A stretch of 64,000 bases of DNA from JAJPKK01 sp963844635 (GCA_963844635.1 CAWJPD010000005.1:434001-498000); one strand, 5' to 3'; positions 45,523 through 56,599 are shown, counted from the first letter of the stretch. The notes: generated from the letters alone by a model not told the origin. Made by a program: numbers and translations.

Positions 45523-47399
45523 TCTCCCCTCCCCTCTCGCGTCGGCGCGTGCTGACACTCGCGGCCGGTGCCGTCGCCGGTGATGCCATGTTGCGAAGCG
45601 TCGACGTGGTTGGCGCCGAAGCGGCGGCTGACATCGAGACGCACGGCATTTCCGCTTTCGGCGACCTGAAATACAAGGCGGATTTTCGCCATTTCGATTA
45701 TGTCAACCCGGACGCCCCGAAGGGTGGCATGTTTTCCCAGATCGGGCCAAGCCGGGCGTTCAACCAGAACTTCCTCACCTTCAACTCGCTCAACAGCTTC
45801 ATCCTCAAGGGCGATGCCGCGCAGGGCATGGAGCTGACCTTCGCCACGCTGATGGGACGGGCGGAGGACGAGCCCGACGCCATGTACGGACTTGCCGCCG
45901 ATAAGGTGCGCATTTCCGCCGATGGCCTCACCTACCGTTTCCACATCCGCCCGGAAGCGCGGTTTCATGACGGCAGCCGATTGACCGCCGCCGATGTCGC
46001 GTTTTCCCTGACGACCCTTAAAGAGCAGGGCCATCCGATCATCACCCAAATGTTGCGCGACATGCTCGGCGCTGCCGCGGAGGATGATACGGTGACGGTA
46101 GGATTCGCGGCCAAGCGGGCGCGCGACGTGCCGCTGTTCGTCGCCGGCCTACCGATTTTCTCCCGCGCCTATTATGCGAACCGCAAATTCGATGAATCGA
46201 CCCTCGACATTCCACTCGGCTCCGGCGCCTATCGCGTCGGCCGCTTCGAGGCGGGCCGCTACATCGAATATCAGCGCGTGCCGGACTGGTGGGGCGCAAA
46301 CCTGCCGGTGAATGTCGGGCAGAACAATTTCGACGTCGTGCGCTACGAATTCTATCGCGACCGCGATGTCGGGTTCGAGGGCTTCACCGCGAAGAGCTAT
46401 CTGTTCCGTGAGGAGTTCACCTCACGCACCTGGGCGACACGCTACGATTTTCCGGCCATCCGCGATGGCCGCGTCAAGCGCGAGGAAATCCCGGACGATA
46501 CCCCCTCCGGCGGCCAGGGCTGGTTCTTCAATACGCGACGGGCAAAGTTCGCCAATCCGCGACTGCGCGAAGCGCTGTGCTATGCCTTCGATTTCGAATG
46601 GACCAACAAGGTCATCATGTACGGCGCTTATCTGCGCACTCATTCGGTGTTTCAGAATTCCGACATGATGGCGCAAGGAGTGCCGACGCCGGAAGAACTC
46701 AAGCTGCTTGAGCCATGGCGCGGCCGGGTTCCCGACCAGGTCTTCGGTCCGCCGTTCGTGCCGCCGGTCTCGGACGGCTCAGGCCAGGATCGCGCGCTGC
46801 TGCGCAAGGGCGCGCAAATGCTCCAAGAAGCGGGCTTTCCCGTGCGCAACGGCAAGCGGGTCGATGCGCGCGGCGAGCCGATCGCGTTCGAGTTCCTGCT
46901 CGATGAGCCGTCATTCGAGCCGCATCACATGCCGTTCATCAAGAACCTGGCGACGCTCGGCATCACCGCGACGGTACGTCTCGTCGATCCGGTCCAGTTC
47001 AAGGCGCGTGTCGACGATTTCGACTTTGATGTCACCATTTTGCGGATGAATTTCTCGACCACGCCAGGCGACGCGCTGCGCACCTATTTCTCTTCCGCCG
47101 CGGCAGCGACGAAGGGCACGGAAAACATCGCCGGCATCGCCGACCCGGCGGTCGACGACATTATCGAGAAGGTCATCGCGGCAGATAGCCGCCACGATCT
47201 CGTGATCGCCGCTCGCGCGCTCGATCGCGTGCTGCGCGCCGGCCAATATTGGATCCCGCACTGGTATAAGCCCTCGCACCGCATCGCCTATTGGGACGTG
47301 TTCGGACATCCCGACCGGACTCCGCCCTATGCGCGCGGCATTCCGGAAAATTGGTGGTACGACGCCGAGAAGGCCCCCAGGCCGCAAAAGGCCGGCTAG
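45519..47399 (+). CDS. yejA: Family 5 extracellular solute-binding protein (YejA-like), second paralogue with twin-Arg leader
   Basis: A 626-residue paralogue of the preceding protein (same mature start, ISAFGDLKYKADFRHFDYVN). The N-terminus SPPLSRRRVLTLAAGAVAG looks like a twin-arginine (Tat) leader instead of a Sec signal. I chose the GTG at 45519, with GGAGG 6-10 bases upstream and 4-bp overlap with the previous stop. Two coupled binding proteins before one YejBEF imply broader or dual substrate recognition. Confidence 0.9.
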   Translation: MISPPLSRRRVLTLAAGAVAGDAMLRSVDVVGAEAAADIETHGISAFGDLKYKADFRHFDYVNPDAPKGGMFSQIGPSRAFNQNFLTFNSLNSFILKGDAAQGMELTFATLMGRAEDEPDAMYGLAADKVRISADGLTYRFHIRPEARFHDGSRLTAADVAFSLTTLKEQGHPIITQMLRDMLGAAAEDDTVTVGFAAKRARDVPLFVAGLPIFSRAYYANRKFDESTLDIPLGSGAYRVGRFEAGRYIEYQRVPDWWGANLPVNVGQNNFDVVRYEFYRDRDVGFEGFTAKSYLFREEFTSRTWATRYDFPAIRDGRVKREEIPDDTPSGGQGWFFNTRRAKFANPRLREALCYAFDFEWTNKVIMYGAYLRTHSVFQNSDMMAQGVPTPEELKLLEPWRGRVPDQVFGPPFVPPVSDGSGQDRALLRKGAQMLQEAGFPVRNGKRVDARGEPIAFEFLLDEPSFEPHHMPFIKNLATLGITATVRLVDPVQFKARVDDFDFDVTILRMNFSTTPGDALRTYFSSAAAATKGTENIAGIADPAVDDIIEKVIAADSRHDLVIAARALDRVLRAGQYWIPHWYKPSHRIAYWDVFGHPDRTPPYARGIPENWWYDAEKAPRPQKAG

Positions 47400-47432
47400 C
47401 GCATGTTCCGATCAGATGGAATCAGATCGATC

Positions 47433-47596
47433 GTAGGGTGGGCAACGCGCTTGCACGACCATTCCACTTGTACAACAAATAGGCGCGTTGCCCACGCTGT
47501 CCGAGCTATCAAAAATTGGCCGACCGCGTGGGCAAAATCGCCGCCGAGAGTATCGGACAATGGTAGGAAGGCCGCGGGCGATTTTGCCCACCCTAC
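47433..47596. repeat. GTAGGGTGGGCAA double-hairpin element, copy 1 (MITE-like)
   Basis: A 164-bp element with terminal inverted repeats GTAGGGTGGGCAA / TTTTGCCCACCCTAC. Inside it folds as two back-to-back hairpins: GTGGGCAACGCGC / GCGCGTTGCCCAC and GTGGGCAAAATCGCC / GGCGATTTTGCCCAC. Copy 2 is at 53886-54050. No coding capacity. Confidence 0.82.
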
Positions 47597-47660
47597 GCGC
47601 GGCGCTTCGATATGACCGGAATCCGCTCTGGTGTTTGCCACGGAAACAATCACCATGAAT

Positions 47661-47763
47661 GTCATCGTCCGCGCAAGCGGACGATCCAGCAACCCCAGGA
47701 TTTCGATCGGTGCACAAGTTGATGACGCGGTGGTTACTGGATGCCCGCTTTCGCGGGCATGAC
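47661..47763. repeat. REP-like double palindrome, copy 2
   Basis: Same element as at 5823-5927: GTCATCGTCCGCGCAAGCGG ... ATCCAGCAACCCC ... CGGTGGTTACTGGA, then CCCGCTTTCGCGGG and the closing TGAC. It lies between the second yejA-like gene and yejB, within the presumed operon. Confidence 0.82.
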
Positions 47764-47840
47764 AGGTAAGTCAGTCTTTAACCGACGACCTCTGACCGGC
47801 AGTTCTCTGTCCGCGACAGCGCCGAAAGCATCGTACCCGC

Positions 47841-48956
47841 ATGAGCGCCTATATCGTCCGTCGCCTGCTGTTCATGATCCCGACTTTGATCGGGATCATG
47901 CTGGTGTCCTTCGTGGTCGTGCAATTCGCGCCGGGAGGGCCGGTCGAACGGGTGATCGCCCAGCTCACCGGCGCCGATACCGGGGCGACCTCCCGGATCT
48001 CCGGGTCGGCGGGCGGCGATTTCGGCGCCCGCGGCACGCCGCAAGGGGCGTCTGCGCTCGACGCCGCCAATTCGAAATATCGCGGCGCCCAGGGTCTCGA
48101 CCCGGAATTCATCAAGCGTCTTGAAAAGCAGTTCGGCTTCGACAAGCCGGCCTATGAGCGCTTTTTCATCATGATGTGGAACTTTTCGCGGTTCGACTTC
48201 GGCAGGAGCTATTTCCGCGACATCGACGTGATCAAGCTGATTGGCGAGAAGCTGCCGGTTTCTATTTCGCTCGGCATCTGGATGATGCTCGCCACCTACC
48301 TGATTTCGATCCCGCTCGGAATCAAAAAGGCGGTTGAGGACGGCGCGCCGTTCGATATCTGGACCTCGAGCGTCATCATCTTCGGCAACGCAATTCCCGG
48401 GTTCCTGTTCGCGATCCTGCTCATCGTGCTGTTCGCCGGCGGATCCTTCTTCGACTGGTTCCCGCTGCGCGGCCTGCACTCCGACAATGCGGCGATGATG
48501 TCCTGGCCGCAATACATCCTCGACTATTTCTGGCACCTGACGCTGCCACTGATCGCGCTCGGTGTCGGCGCCTTTGCAACGCTCACGATTTTCACCAAGA
48601 ACTGCTTTCTCGATGAAATCCGCAAGCAATATGTGCTGACCGCCCGTGCCAAGGGATGCAACGAGCGGCAGGTGCTGTACGGGCATGTCTTCCGCAACGC
48701 CATGCTGCTGATCATTGCCGGCTTTCCCGGCACCTTCGTTCATGCCTTCTTCGCGGGCTCGGTGCTGATCGAGACGATCTTCTCGCTCGACGGCCTCGGG
48801 CTGCTCGGGTTTGAGAGCGTGCTCAATCGCGATTACCCCGTCGTCTTCGCAACGCTCTATATATTTTCGCTGGTCGGCTTGGTTCTCAACCTCGTCTCTG
48901 ACCTCACCTACACGCTTGTCGATCCTCGTATCGATTTCGAAACGCGCGAGGTGTGA
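47841..48956 (+). CDS. yejB: Peptide ABC transporter permease YejB
   Basis: A 371-residue inner-membrane permease (six or so helices) with the BPD_transp_1 domain and the EAA loop in QYVLTARAKGCNERQVLYGHVFRNA. The long periplasmic insert after helix 1 (about residues 35-105, rich in Gly/Ala, ending QFGFDKPAYERF) is typical of YejB. It works with YejE as the pore for peptides delivered by YejA. Confidence 0.93.
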   Translation: MSAYIVRRLLFMIPTLIGIMLVSFVVVQFAPGGPVERVIAQLTGADTGATSRISGSAGGDFGARGTPQGASALDAANSKYRGAQGLDPEFIKRLEKQFGFDKPAYERFFIMMWNFSRFDFGRSYFRDIDVIKLIGEKLPVSISLGIWMMLATYLISIPLGIKKAVEDGAPFDIWTSSVIIFGNAIPGFLFAILLIVLFAGGSFFDWFPLRGLHSDNAAMMSWPQYILDYFWHLTLPLIALGVGAFATLTIFTKNCFLDEIRKQYVLTARAKGCNERQVLYGHVFRNAMLLIIAGFPGTFVHAFFAGSVLIETIFSLDGLGLLGFESVLNRDYPVVFATLYIFSLVGLVLNLVSDLTYTLVDPRIDFETREV

Positions 48957-48957
48957 G

Positions 48958-50196
48958 ATGGACGCCCGCACCGATCAGGCTCCGGTCATCGATGCTCGCG
49001 GGCAGACCGCCCAGCTCGTCGGCCCGAAAACCCAGGCCGCCCCGGTCATCGTCGAACCGGATGTGGTCGGGGTCGTCGTGCCGGTCCCGCGGTCGCGTTT
49101 CGCGCTGTCGCCGCTCAATCGCCGGCGCTGGGAGAATTTCAAGGCCAACCGGCGCGGCTATGTTTCATTGTGGATTTTCCTCGTCCTGTTCGTGGTGACG
49201 CTGTTTGCCGAACTGATCGCCAACGACAGGCCCTATGTCGTCAGCTATGAGGGACAGCTGTATTTCCCCATGCTGGTGGACTACCCCGAAACGGCGTTCG
49301 GCGGTGACTTCGAAACCGCCGCGGATTATCGCGATCCCTATCTGCAAAAGCTCATCGCCGAAAAGGGCGGCTACATGGTCTGGCCGCCGATCCGCTTCTC
49401 CTACGACACGCACAACCTTGACCTCCCGACGCCGGCGCCGTCGAAGCCGACTTGGCTCTTGACCGAGGCGGAGTGCAAAGAGGCCGCCGACAAGCTGCAT
49501 GTTCCCGGCTGCCGGGGCCTCGAATACAACTGGCTCGGCACCGACGACCAGGGCCGTGACGTCATTGCCCGCATGATCTACGGGTTCCGCATCTCGGTGC
49601 TGTTCGGTTTGGTGCTGACGATCGTATCATCGATCATCGGCGTCGCCGCCGGCGCGGTGCAGGGCTATTTCGGCGGCTGGACCGATCTCCTGTTCCAGCG
49701 CTTCATCGAGATCTGGACTTCGATCAACGATCTTTACCTTCTGCTGATCATCTCCTCCATGTTCACGCCGGGATTTTTCATTCTGATCGGCATCCTGTTG
49801 CTGTTTTCCTGGGTGTCGCTGGTCGGACTGGTGCGTGCGGAATTTTTGCGCGGACGCAATTTTGAGTACATCCAGGCGGCGCGCGCGCTCGGCGTCACCA
49901 ACTCGGTCATCATGTTCCGCCACCTGCTGCCGAACGCCATGGTCGCCACCATGACGTTCCTGCCATTCATCCTGTCGGGATCGGTGATGACGCTGACCGC
50001 GCTCGACTTCCTCGGTTTCGGCCTGCCGCCGGGGTCAGCATCGCTGGGCGAGATGCTCCAGCAGGGCAAAGCAAATCTGCAGGCTCCCTGGCTCGGACTG
50101 GCCGGTTTCTTTACCGTCGCCATCATGCTTTCGCTCTTGATTTTCATCGGCGAAGCAGCACGGGACGCCTTCGATCCACGCAAAACGTTTAGGTAA
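48958..50196 (+). CDS. yejE: Peptide ABC transporter permease YejE
   Basis: A 412-residue inner-membrane permease. The N-terminal tail of about 60 residues is Pro/Val-rich, longer than usual. Then RRWENFKANRRGYVSLWIFL (first helix), a periplasmic segment with YNWLGTDDQGRDVIARMIYG, and the EAA loop FEYIQAARALGVTNSVIMFRH. The start at 48958 is 2 bp after the yejB stop with GAGGTG upstream. In the E. coli order yejF should follow; here two small genes intervene. Confidence 0.93.
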   Translation: MDARTDQAPVIDARGQTAQLVGPKTQAAPVIVEPDVVGVVVPVPRSRFALSPLNRRRWENFKANRRGYVSLWIFLVLFVVTLFAELIANDRPYVVSYEGQLYFPMLVDYPETAFGGDFETAADYRDPYLQKLIAEKGGYMVWPPIRFSYDTHNLDLPTPAPSKPTWLLTEAECKEAADKLHVPGCRGLEYNWLGTDDQGRDVIARMIYGFRISVLFGLVLTIVSSIIGVAAGAVQGYFGGWTDLLFQRFIEIWTSINDLYLLLIISSMFTPGFFILIGILLLFSWVSLVGLVRAEFLRGRNFEYIQAARALGVTNSVIMFRHLLPNAMVATMTFLPFILSGSVMTLTALDFLGFGLPPGSASLGEMLQQGKANLQAPWLGLAGFFTVAIMLSLLIFIGEAARDAFDPRKTFR

Positions 50197-50248
50197 AAAA
50201 TGCGTTTTGCATTGATAGTTGTGGGTGCGTCGCTTAAATGTAGACATT

Positions 50249-50683
50249 ATGCAAACGATCGCGGATATTTTGGCTGCATGGCCCTCAGACGCCGCGCTTG
50301 GTCGCGATGTCGGCGTTCTTTATCCGACGGTATCAGCCTGGAAGCAGCGGGGCTCGATTCCGGCCGCCTATTGGTGGGCGATCACCGAGGCGGCGCGCCG
50401 TCGGGGCCATCCCGAAATCACCGCCGAACTGCTGTCGCGCCTGCATGCGCGCGGCCAAGCTGCGGCATCGCTTGCCGCCTTGGAGAAAGGCCCAGGCATG
50501 GGGGAAGAAGGCAAGCCGTTCCTGGTCGCCCCCTCGGCTGGCCCATCACGCGCGTCCCATGGGGACGAGTCGACGCCTGGCCAGTTCTCTCGTTGGAAGC
50601 ATCTGCGTCGGTCGCATTTTGCCTCCGGCGGTGAGATCGGCGCGCATGTCGAAGCACTTCGGGACGAATGGGCGCGGCGTTGA
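50249..50683 (+). CDS. Small helix-turn-helix protein (carph-isopro-like domain) inside the yej operon
   Basis: A 144-residue protein. The first 60 residues (TIADILAAWPSDAALGRDVGVLYPTVSAWKQRGSIPAAYW) form a Cro-like helix-turn-helix of the kind called carph-isopro in profiles; the C-terminal half is low-complexity and charged. No strong RBS precedes the ATG at 50249. It overlaps the PIN gene by 16 bp and so resembles the antitoxin of a type II pair. Alternatively it regulates the host operon. Confidence 0.72.
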   Translation: MQTIADILAAWPSDAALGRDVGVLYPTVSAWKQRGSIPAAYWWAITEAARRRGHPEITAELLSRLHARGQAAASLAALEKGPGMGEEGKPFLVAPSAGPSRASHGDESTPGQFSRWKHLRRSHFASGGEIGAHVEALRDEWARR

Positions 50684-51153
50684 GCAAGACAGCGTGGAGC
50701 AGGACAACGCTGCGAGTGTACCTCGACGCCAACGTATTCATCGCGGCGTTCGAGCATGTCGGCGCCCATTCCGATCACGCCTGGTGGATTTTTCAGGCGA
50801 TCGAAGCTGGCGAAATTGCCGGGGCTACAAGCGAATTGAACTCTTGCGGAGGTGCTGGTCAAACCGCTTGAACGCGACGCTGCCGATCTGGCCGAGGGCT
50901 ATGAAAACATGATCGTCTCCGGATCCCATTTCGAAGTTCTGCCTGTGCGGCGCGACATCCTCGCCAGCGCGGCCGGCTTGCGGGCGCGGCGCGCATCGAC
51001 CAGGCTTCCCGAAGCGGTGCATCTCGCGTCCGCGCAGGCTTTAGCCTGCGGCTTCTTCATCACCGACGACCATCGTTTGCCGATGCCGGAGGGCATGCGC
51101 AGGCTGAGCATCAACCCGTTCACGCTCGATGATATTCTCGAAAGCAGGTCATC

Positions 51154-51157
<4 letters not shown>
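50668..51157 (+). pseudogene. PIN-domain ribonuclease-like protein (VapC type), one frameshift
   Basis: A 162-residue PIN domain after correction: acidic residues in VYLDANVFIAAFE, TLAEVLVKPLER, RLPEAVHLASA (Glu replaces the usual Asp) and FITDDHRLPMP. One extra A at about 50839 (GAATTGAACTC) splits the frame between the first and second acidic motif. PIN proteins cut RNA and commonly act as VapC toxins. The gene overlaps the HTH gene upstream and, as GTGA, the yejF start downstream, so yejF translation is coupled to it. Confidence 0.78.
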
Positions 51158-52806
<1,649 letters not shown>

Positions 52807-52847
52807 TCCAGCGTTTGACCTGCGCACAGAATCATCCTTTCCGCTTG

Positions 52848-52881
52848 AAAAAGAAAAAGGCCTGCACGCGGATGGCAGGCC
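52848..52881 (-). terminator. Rho-independent terminator for the PRC-barrel gene (minus strand)
   Basis: On the minus strand GGCCTGC / GCAGGCC (9-base loop) is followed by TTTTTCTTTTTCAAG. It lies about 100 bp past the PRC-barrel gene stop and also separates it from yejF. Confidence 0.8.
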
Positions 52882-52983
52882 CAGGTATTCGCCAGAGCTT
52901 TTCTTATTGGACATTTATCAAACCAAGACGCTCCGGCATGTTTTCGCCAAAGTCAGAAACTCATCGCCGTTGGTTGCGCGGCG

Positions 52984-53472
52984 TCAGGCCGGGACCCACG
53001 TCGCGCGGTTGCGATCATACTTGTAGCCTGGCGCGTTCTTTAGCGCGTCCTTGGTCGCATTCATGGTCAAATACCACTTGCCGTTCCGCTCCTCGCCACG
53101 AACCGCGGTGAAGGGAACTGCAACGTCCTTTTCGCCAATACCCAGGAAGCCGCCGACGGACACGATGAGAGCGTCGATCCTGCCCTCTTTGGTGACCAGT
53201 ACGTCACTGATCTCGCCGATCTTGTTCTCGGACGGATCATAGACATTCTGTTTGTAGTAGTTCGTGACGGTCGTCGCGTTGGCCGGCAGGTTCGTCAACA
53301 CCTGGTCAGGCGCGCTGCTGGGAACCGCAGCCCGGCTCGGAGACACCGGCGTCGGCGTGGTCACCGCAGGAGGTACCGACGGCGCCGGACTGATTGTCGA
53401 TGGCTGCTGAGCGTAGGCCGCCCCGACAACCGTCGTCGCTACCGTGGCGACAAGAGCAAGCTTATTCCACAT
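52984..53472 (-). CDS. Exported PRC-barrel domain protein
   Basis: A 162-residue protein: signal peptide (KLALVATVATTVVGAAYA), a Pro/Ser/Thr-rich linker (about 20-60) and a C-terminal PRC-barrel (about 70-140: VYDPSENKIGEISDVLVTKEGRIDALIVSVGG). Such proteins are typical of the alphaproteobacterial general stress regulon. The start at 53472 has GGAG upstream. A promoter of EcfG type lies 83-107 bp upstream. Confidence 0.88.
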   Translation of the reverse strand: MWNKLALVATVATTVVGAAYAQQPSTISPAPSVPPAVTTPTPVSPSRAAVPSSAPDQVLTNLPANATTVTNYYKQNVYDPSENKIGEISDVLVTKEGRIDALIVSVGGFLGIGEKDVAVPFTAVRGEERNGKWYLTMNATKDALKNAPGYKYDRNRATWVPA

Positions 53473-53554
53473 TGCGTTCTCCATCATCGGATCAATGTAA
53501 ACACGCGGCGGTTCCTACCGATGACTTAGCCGCCGAGAAACACATCGCCGGGAA

Positions 53555-53579
53555 AACTCATCCGAAATCCCTTTGTTCC
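53555..53579 (-). promoter_or_regulatory. EcfG-type promoter GGAAC-N17-GTT (PRC-barrel gene)
   Basis: On the minus strand GGAAC (53579-53575), 17-base spacer, GTT (53557-53555), 83 bp before the PRC-barrel start. This is the consensus of the alphaproteobacterial general stress sigma factor. Confidence 0.65.
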
Positions 53580-53885
53580 AAAGTGTCGCGCTCTAATTTG
53601 TCGACTTCCGAGCGTTATCGGCGTTAACCAGAACGGTCGGAGTCGGCGACTACAGTTTTTTAACATTTCGGCGTTTCGCGTTGTTATGAAACGGCACCCA
53701 CTCTGCTTGCCGAGCAACTCTGGGTCAGAGAGTAGCTCGTTGTTGGTCCGTCCACTCGCTGCACGCTGCGTCGGCACGAATGCGGTGCGAGCGCGTCATT
53801 CCTGAGACCGCGGCTGCCTTCAACGCCAAGCACCCCTTTTCAGGTCTTTTGGGAATGGGGAAACCCGCGCCATTCAATTTGATCC

Positions 53886-54050
53886 TGAGGTGGGCAACGC
53901 GCTTACACGAATATGCCAATTTGTATAACCAATAGGCGCGTTGCCCACGCTGTCGGAGCTATAAAAAATCGGCCGACGCATAGGCAAAATCGCCACTGAG
54001 AGTCCTCGGGCCAATGGAAGGGCGGCGGCGGGCGCTTTTGCCCACCCTAC
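53886..54050. repeat. GTAGGGTGGGCAA double-hairpin element, copy 2
   Basis: A 165-bp copy of the element at 47433-47596, same orientation. The first hairpin is conserved (GTGGGCAACGCGC / GCGCGTTGCCCAC), the second has drifted (GGCAAAATCGCC / GGGCGCTTTTGCCCACC). Confidence 0.8.
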
Positions 54051-54081
54051 GCGCGGCGCTGCGATATGACCGAAATCCGCT

Positions 54082-55948
54082 TTAAGCTGCGGGGGCCGGA
54101 TGCTCCGTCTTGGCATCGCCGGACCGTTGCGTCGCTGGCGTTTCCTGGACTGCAGCGTTGTAAAGGTTATGTGCCGAGTTGATCAGCGCCACATGCGAAA
54201 ATGCCTGCGGAAAATTGCCGACCAGACGCTTTGCGGTCCAATCATATTCTTCGGCCAGTAACCCGACATCGTTCCGCAATGCCAGCAAACGCTCGAACAT
54301 GCGCTTCGCCTCGGGGAGTCGACCGAGCAGCACAAGGTTGTCGACGAACCAGAAGCTGCAGGCGAGAAATGCACCTTCGTGGCTCCGCAATCCGTCGTCG
54401 GTGCGCTCGGGCCGATAGCGCAGCACGAAGCCGTCCCGCATCAACGTGCGTTCGATCGCCTCTATTGTTGACCGGATGCGCGGATCGTCGACGGGCAAAA
54501 AGCCGACCAGCGGAATGAGAAGCGCGCTGGCATCGAGTTCTTTCGACCCGTAACTCTGCGAGAAGGCGCCGACCTCCCTGTTGAACGCGTTCGCGCATAT
54601 CTCGTCATGAATGCGGCTGCGCAGTTCGCGCCACCGTGCCAGCGGCCCCTCCAGCTTCCATTTTTCCATGCTTTTTATGGCGCGATCGAATGCCACCCAC
54701 GCCATGACCTTGGAATAAGTAAAGTTCTGGCGCGGTCCGCGAACTTCCCAAATGCCTTCGTCGGGCTGCTGCCAGATCGTTTCGATATGCGAAACGAGGG
54801 CGCATTGCAGGTCCCAGTCCGATTCTTTGAGGGTGGTATCACCGTTCGTAAGGCCTGAGACGCTGGCCTGATAGAGCGCGTCCAGCACCTCGCCATAGAT
54901 GTCGAGTTGAAGCTGTCCGGCGGCCGCGTTGCCGACACGCACGGGTGCTGCGCCTTCATACCCTGGGAGCCAGGGCACGGTCCATTCGGCAAGGCGCCGC
55001 TCGCCCGCGAGCCCGTACATGATTTGCACTTGGGCCGGATCGCCCGCGACCGCGCGGCGAAGCCAGCCGCGCCAAGCAGCCGCCTCATGATGATAGCCTG
55101 AGGCCATCAACGCCATCAGCGTGAATGTCGCGTCGCGCAGCCAACAGTAGCGGTAATCCCAGTTTCGATTGCCACCGAGCGCCTCCGGCAGCGAAGTCGT
55201 CGGCGCGGCAACGATGCCACCGGTCGGGCGGTAGGTGAGCGCCTTGAGGGCAATCAGCGAGCGCTTGGCCGCCTCCGAATAAGGACCGAAATCACAGCGC
55301 TGTTCGGCCCATTCCTTCCACGATCGGGCGGTGGTCTCCAATGCCCTCTTGACATTGATGGGCCGCGGCAGCGGACAAAAGGAGGGGCCGTAGCCGAGCG
55401 AAAACGCCACGTCCTGGCCGGCCGACACATCGAACGTCGCATGATGGCGAAAGCCCTCTGGCTTCAGCTCGACGGCGGACCGCAGCACCACCATGTCGGG
55501 GCCGCACACCGCCTGAAGCGTATTGCCGTCCCTGCGAGTGATCCATGGCACGACCGAACCGTAATCGAAGCGCAGGGTCAGTTCGAGTTTCATTGCGACG
55601 GTGCCGCGGCGACCGCGCACGATGCGGACCAAGTGACTGGTGTCATGGGGCCGCTCGGCTTGAAATCGCAACGGCATGAAATCGATGAGCGTCACCGCGC
55701 CGTCGGGCGTTTCAAAGTCAGTTTCCAGGATCAGGGTATCGCCGCGATAACGGCGGACGATCTTTGCCGTATCGTCGACCGGTGCGATGGTCCAGTGGCC
55801 ATTGTCGGCAGTGCCGAGCAGGCTCGCAAATACGGCTCCGGAATTCGAAACGGGGCCAGCACAGCCACTCGATAGCGCCGTTACGGTTGACGAGAGCTGC
55901 GGTCTCGCAATCACCGATCAGCGCATAATCTTCGATAGGAGCGGCCAT
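54082..55948 (-). pseudogene. GH15 glycoside hydrolase (glucoamylase/trehalase type), one frameshift
   Basis: A 621-residue cytosolic protein after correction. N-terminal beta-domain (MAAPIEDYALIGDCETAALV, GAIEWLCWPRFDSG) and C-terminal (alpha/alpha)6 barrel with GNRNWDYRYCWLRDATFTL, catalytic Glu candidates in DEGIWEVRG and LLAEEYD, and NFPQAFSHVALINSAHNLY. Bacterial members hydrolyse trehalose or alpha-glucans. One extra base in TTCGAATTCC (about 55842-55846) separates the first 34 residues from the rest. A perfect EcfG-like promoter lies about 180 bp upstream, so it is likely a stress gene involved in compatible-solute turnover. Confidence 0.88.
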
Positions 55949-56368
55949 TCAAGTCTTTCGGCGCCTTGGGTCACCGTTCGTGAGAACTGCCCGTTTTGCC
56001 GTGATCCGGTGCAGTTGACATCCGGGCACCGCGAACGCCGGCAGTGCTTGAGGCACAACAAATGGCAACAGGATACGCGGAGGAAGCCGGCCGGGCGCGC
56101 GCAGCACGCCCGGCGTCCGACCATTCAACGTCACCAGCAAAAGCAGGTTCCGCCCTGCCCTTCAGCTGCCTCCCCAATCGCGGCGCCAAAGGTCGTACAG
56201 GACACCGCTAAGGGGTTTCCGCGAGAAAATAACTGAATCACTCCGGTGGTAATTCGCTGCATTAGGTTAGAGCGGGATTGCGTTCAGCTGGATCGTCTCT
56301 CGCTCGGTTCTCTGTGATTTTGCGCATGATGTTGGTCCGAAAAGTCTGCAACGTTACGGGATCATGCG
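55949..56368. other. GH15 upstream region
   Basis: No gene. It contains the GH15 promoter (56127-56151), a degenerate third copy of the short GGGTTCCCGCG element (about 56212-56262) and dispersed repeat copy E (from 56269). Confidence 0.5.
56127..56151 (-). promoter_or_regulatory. EcfG-type promoter GGAAC-N16-CGTT (GH15 gene)
   Basis: On the minus strand GGAAC (56151-56147), 16-base spacer, CGTT (56130-56127). A full consensus match, about 180 bp before the GH15 start. Confidence 0.68.
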
Positions 56369-56371
56369 CTA
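56269..56371 (+). repeat. Dispersed repeat, copy E
   Basis: AGAGCGGGATTGCGTTCAG ... GATTTTGCGCATGATG ... GTCCGAAAAGTCTGCAACG ... GGGATCATGCGCTAA. It abuts the left end of the short CTAA-flanked element. Confidence 0.78.
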
Positions 56372-56599
56372 AGGGTTCCCGCGAAAACAACTGAATCGGC
56401 CTGGCGGCCATTCGCTGCATCTGCGCGCTGATTGTAGCGGAGCAGTTATTTTCGCGGGTGCCCTAACTTGCGACCGCCGTCTCAAGGCGCAGATGCGCTG
56501 CAGCGTGGGGCCGCTCGTCGACCATGCGCCCAATGAGATCAACCAGCATTGTGGCCGACTCCGCGTAATGAAGTTGAGCACATCATCGTGGAGATGTGC
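56370..56599. repeat. 230-bp direct repeat, copy 1 (duplicated 3' end of the AI-2E-type gene)
   Basis: Nearly identical to 57275-57506. It contains the CTAA-flanked 90-bp element and the last ~45 codons of the permease gene (reading on the minus strand to the same TAG stop, ending HLRLETAVAS). The two copies enclose the transposase remnant. Confidence 0.85.
56374..56463. mobile_element. 90-bp mini-element with inverted ends, copy 1
   Basis: Ends GGGTTCCCGCGAAAACAACTG and, reversed, GGCACCCGCGAAAATAACTG; both sides are flanked by CTAA, a target duplication of the YTAR type known for IS5-family elements. Probably a MITE mobilised by such an element. Confidence 0.6.

Larger units (their letters stand above)
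53473..54081. other. Intergenic region with EcfG-like promoter and MITE-like element
   Basis: About 600 bp. The left part carries the promoter of the PRC-barrel gene (53555-53579); 53600-53880 shows no gene or structure I can support; 53886-54050 is the double-hairpin element copy 2, ending just before the GH15 stop. Confidence 0.5.

Noticed and set aside
43765..45558. A 597-codon open frame on the minus strand
   Set aside because: Shadow of the first yejA-like gene; composition typical of antisense reading.
53526..53777. Small open frames in the PRC-barrel/GH15 gap
   Set aside because: No ribosome-binding site, no domain; the region carries a promoter and a repeat instead.
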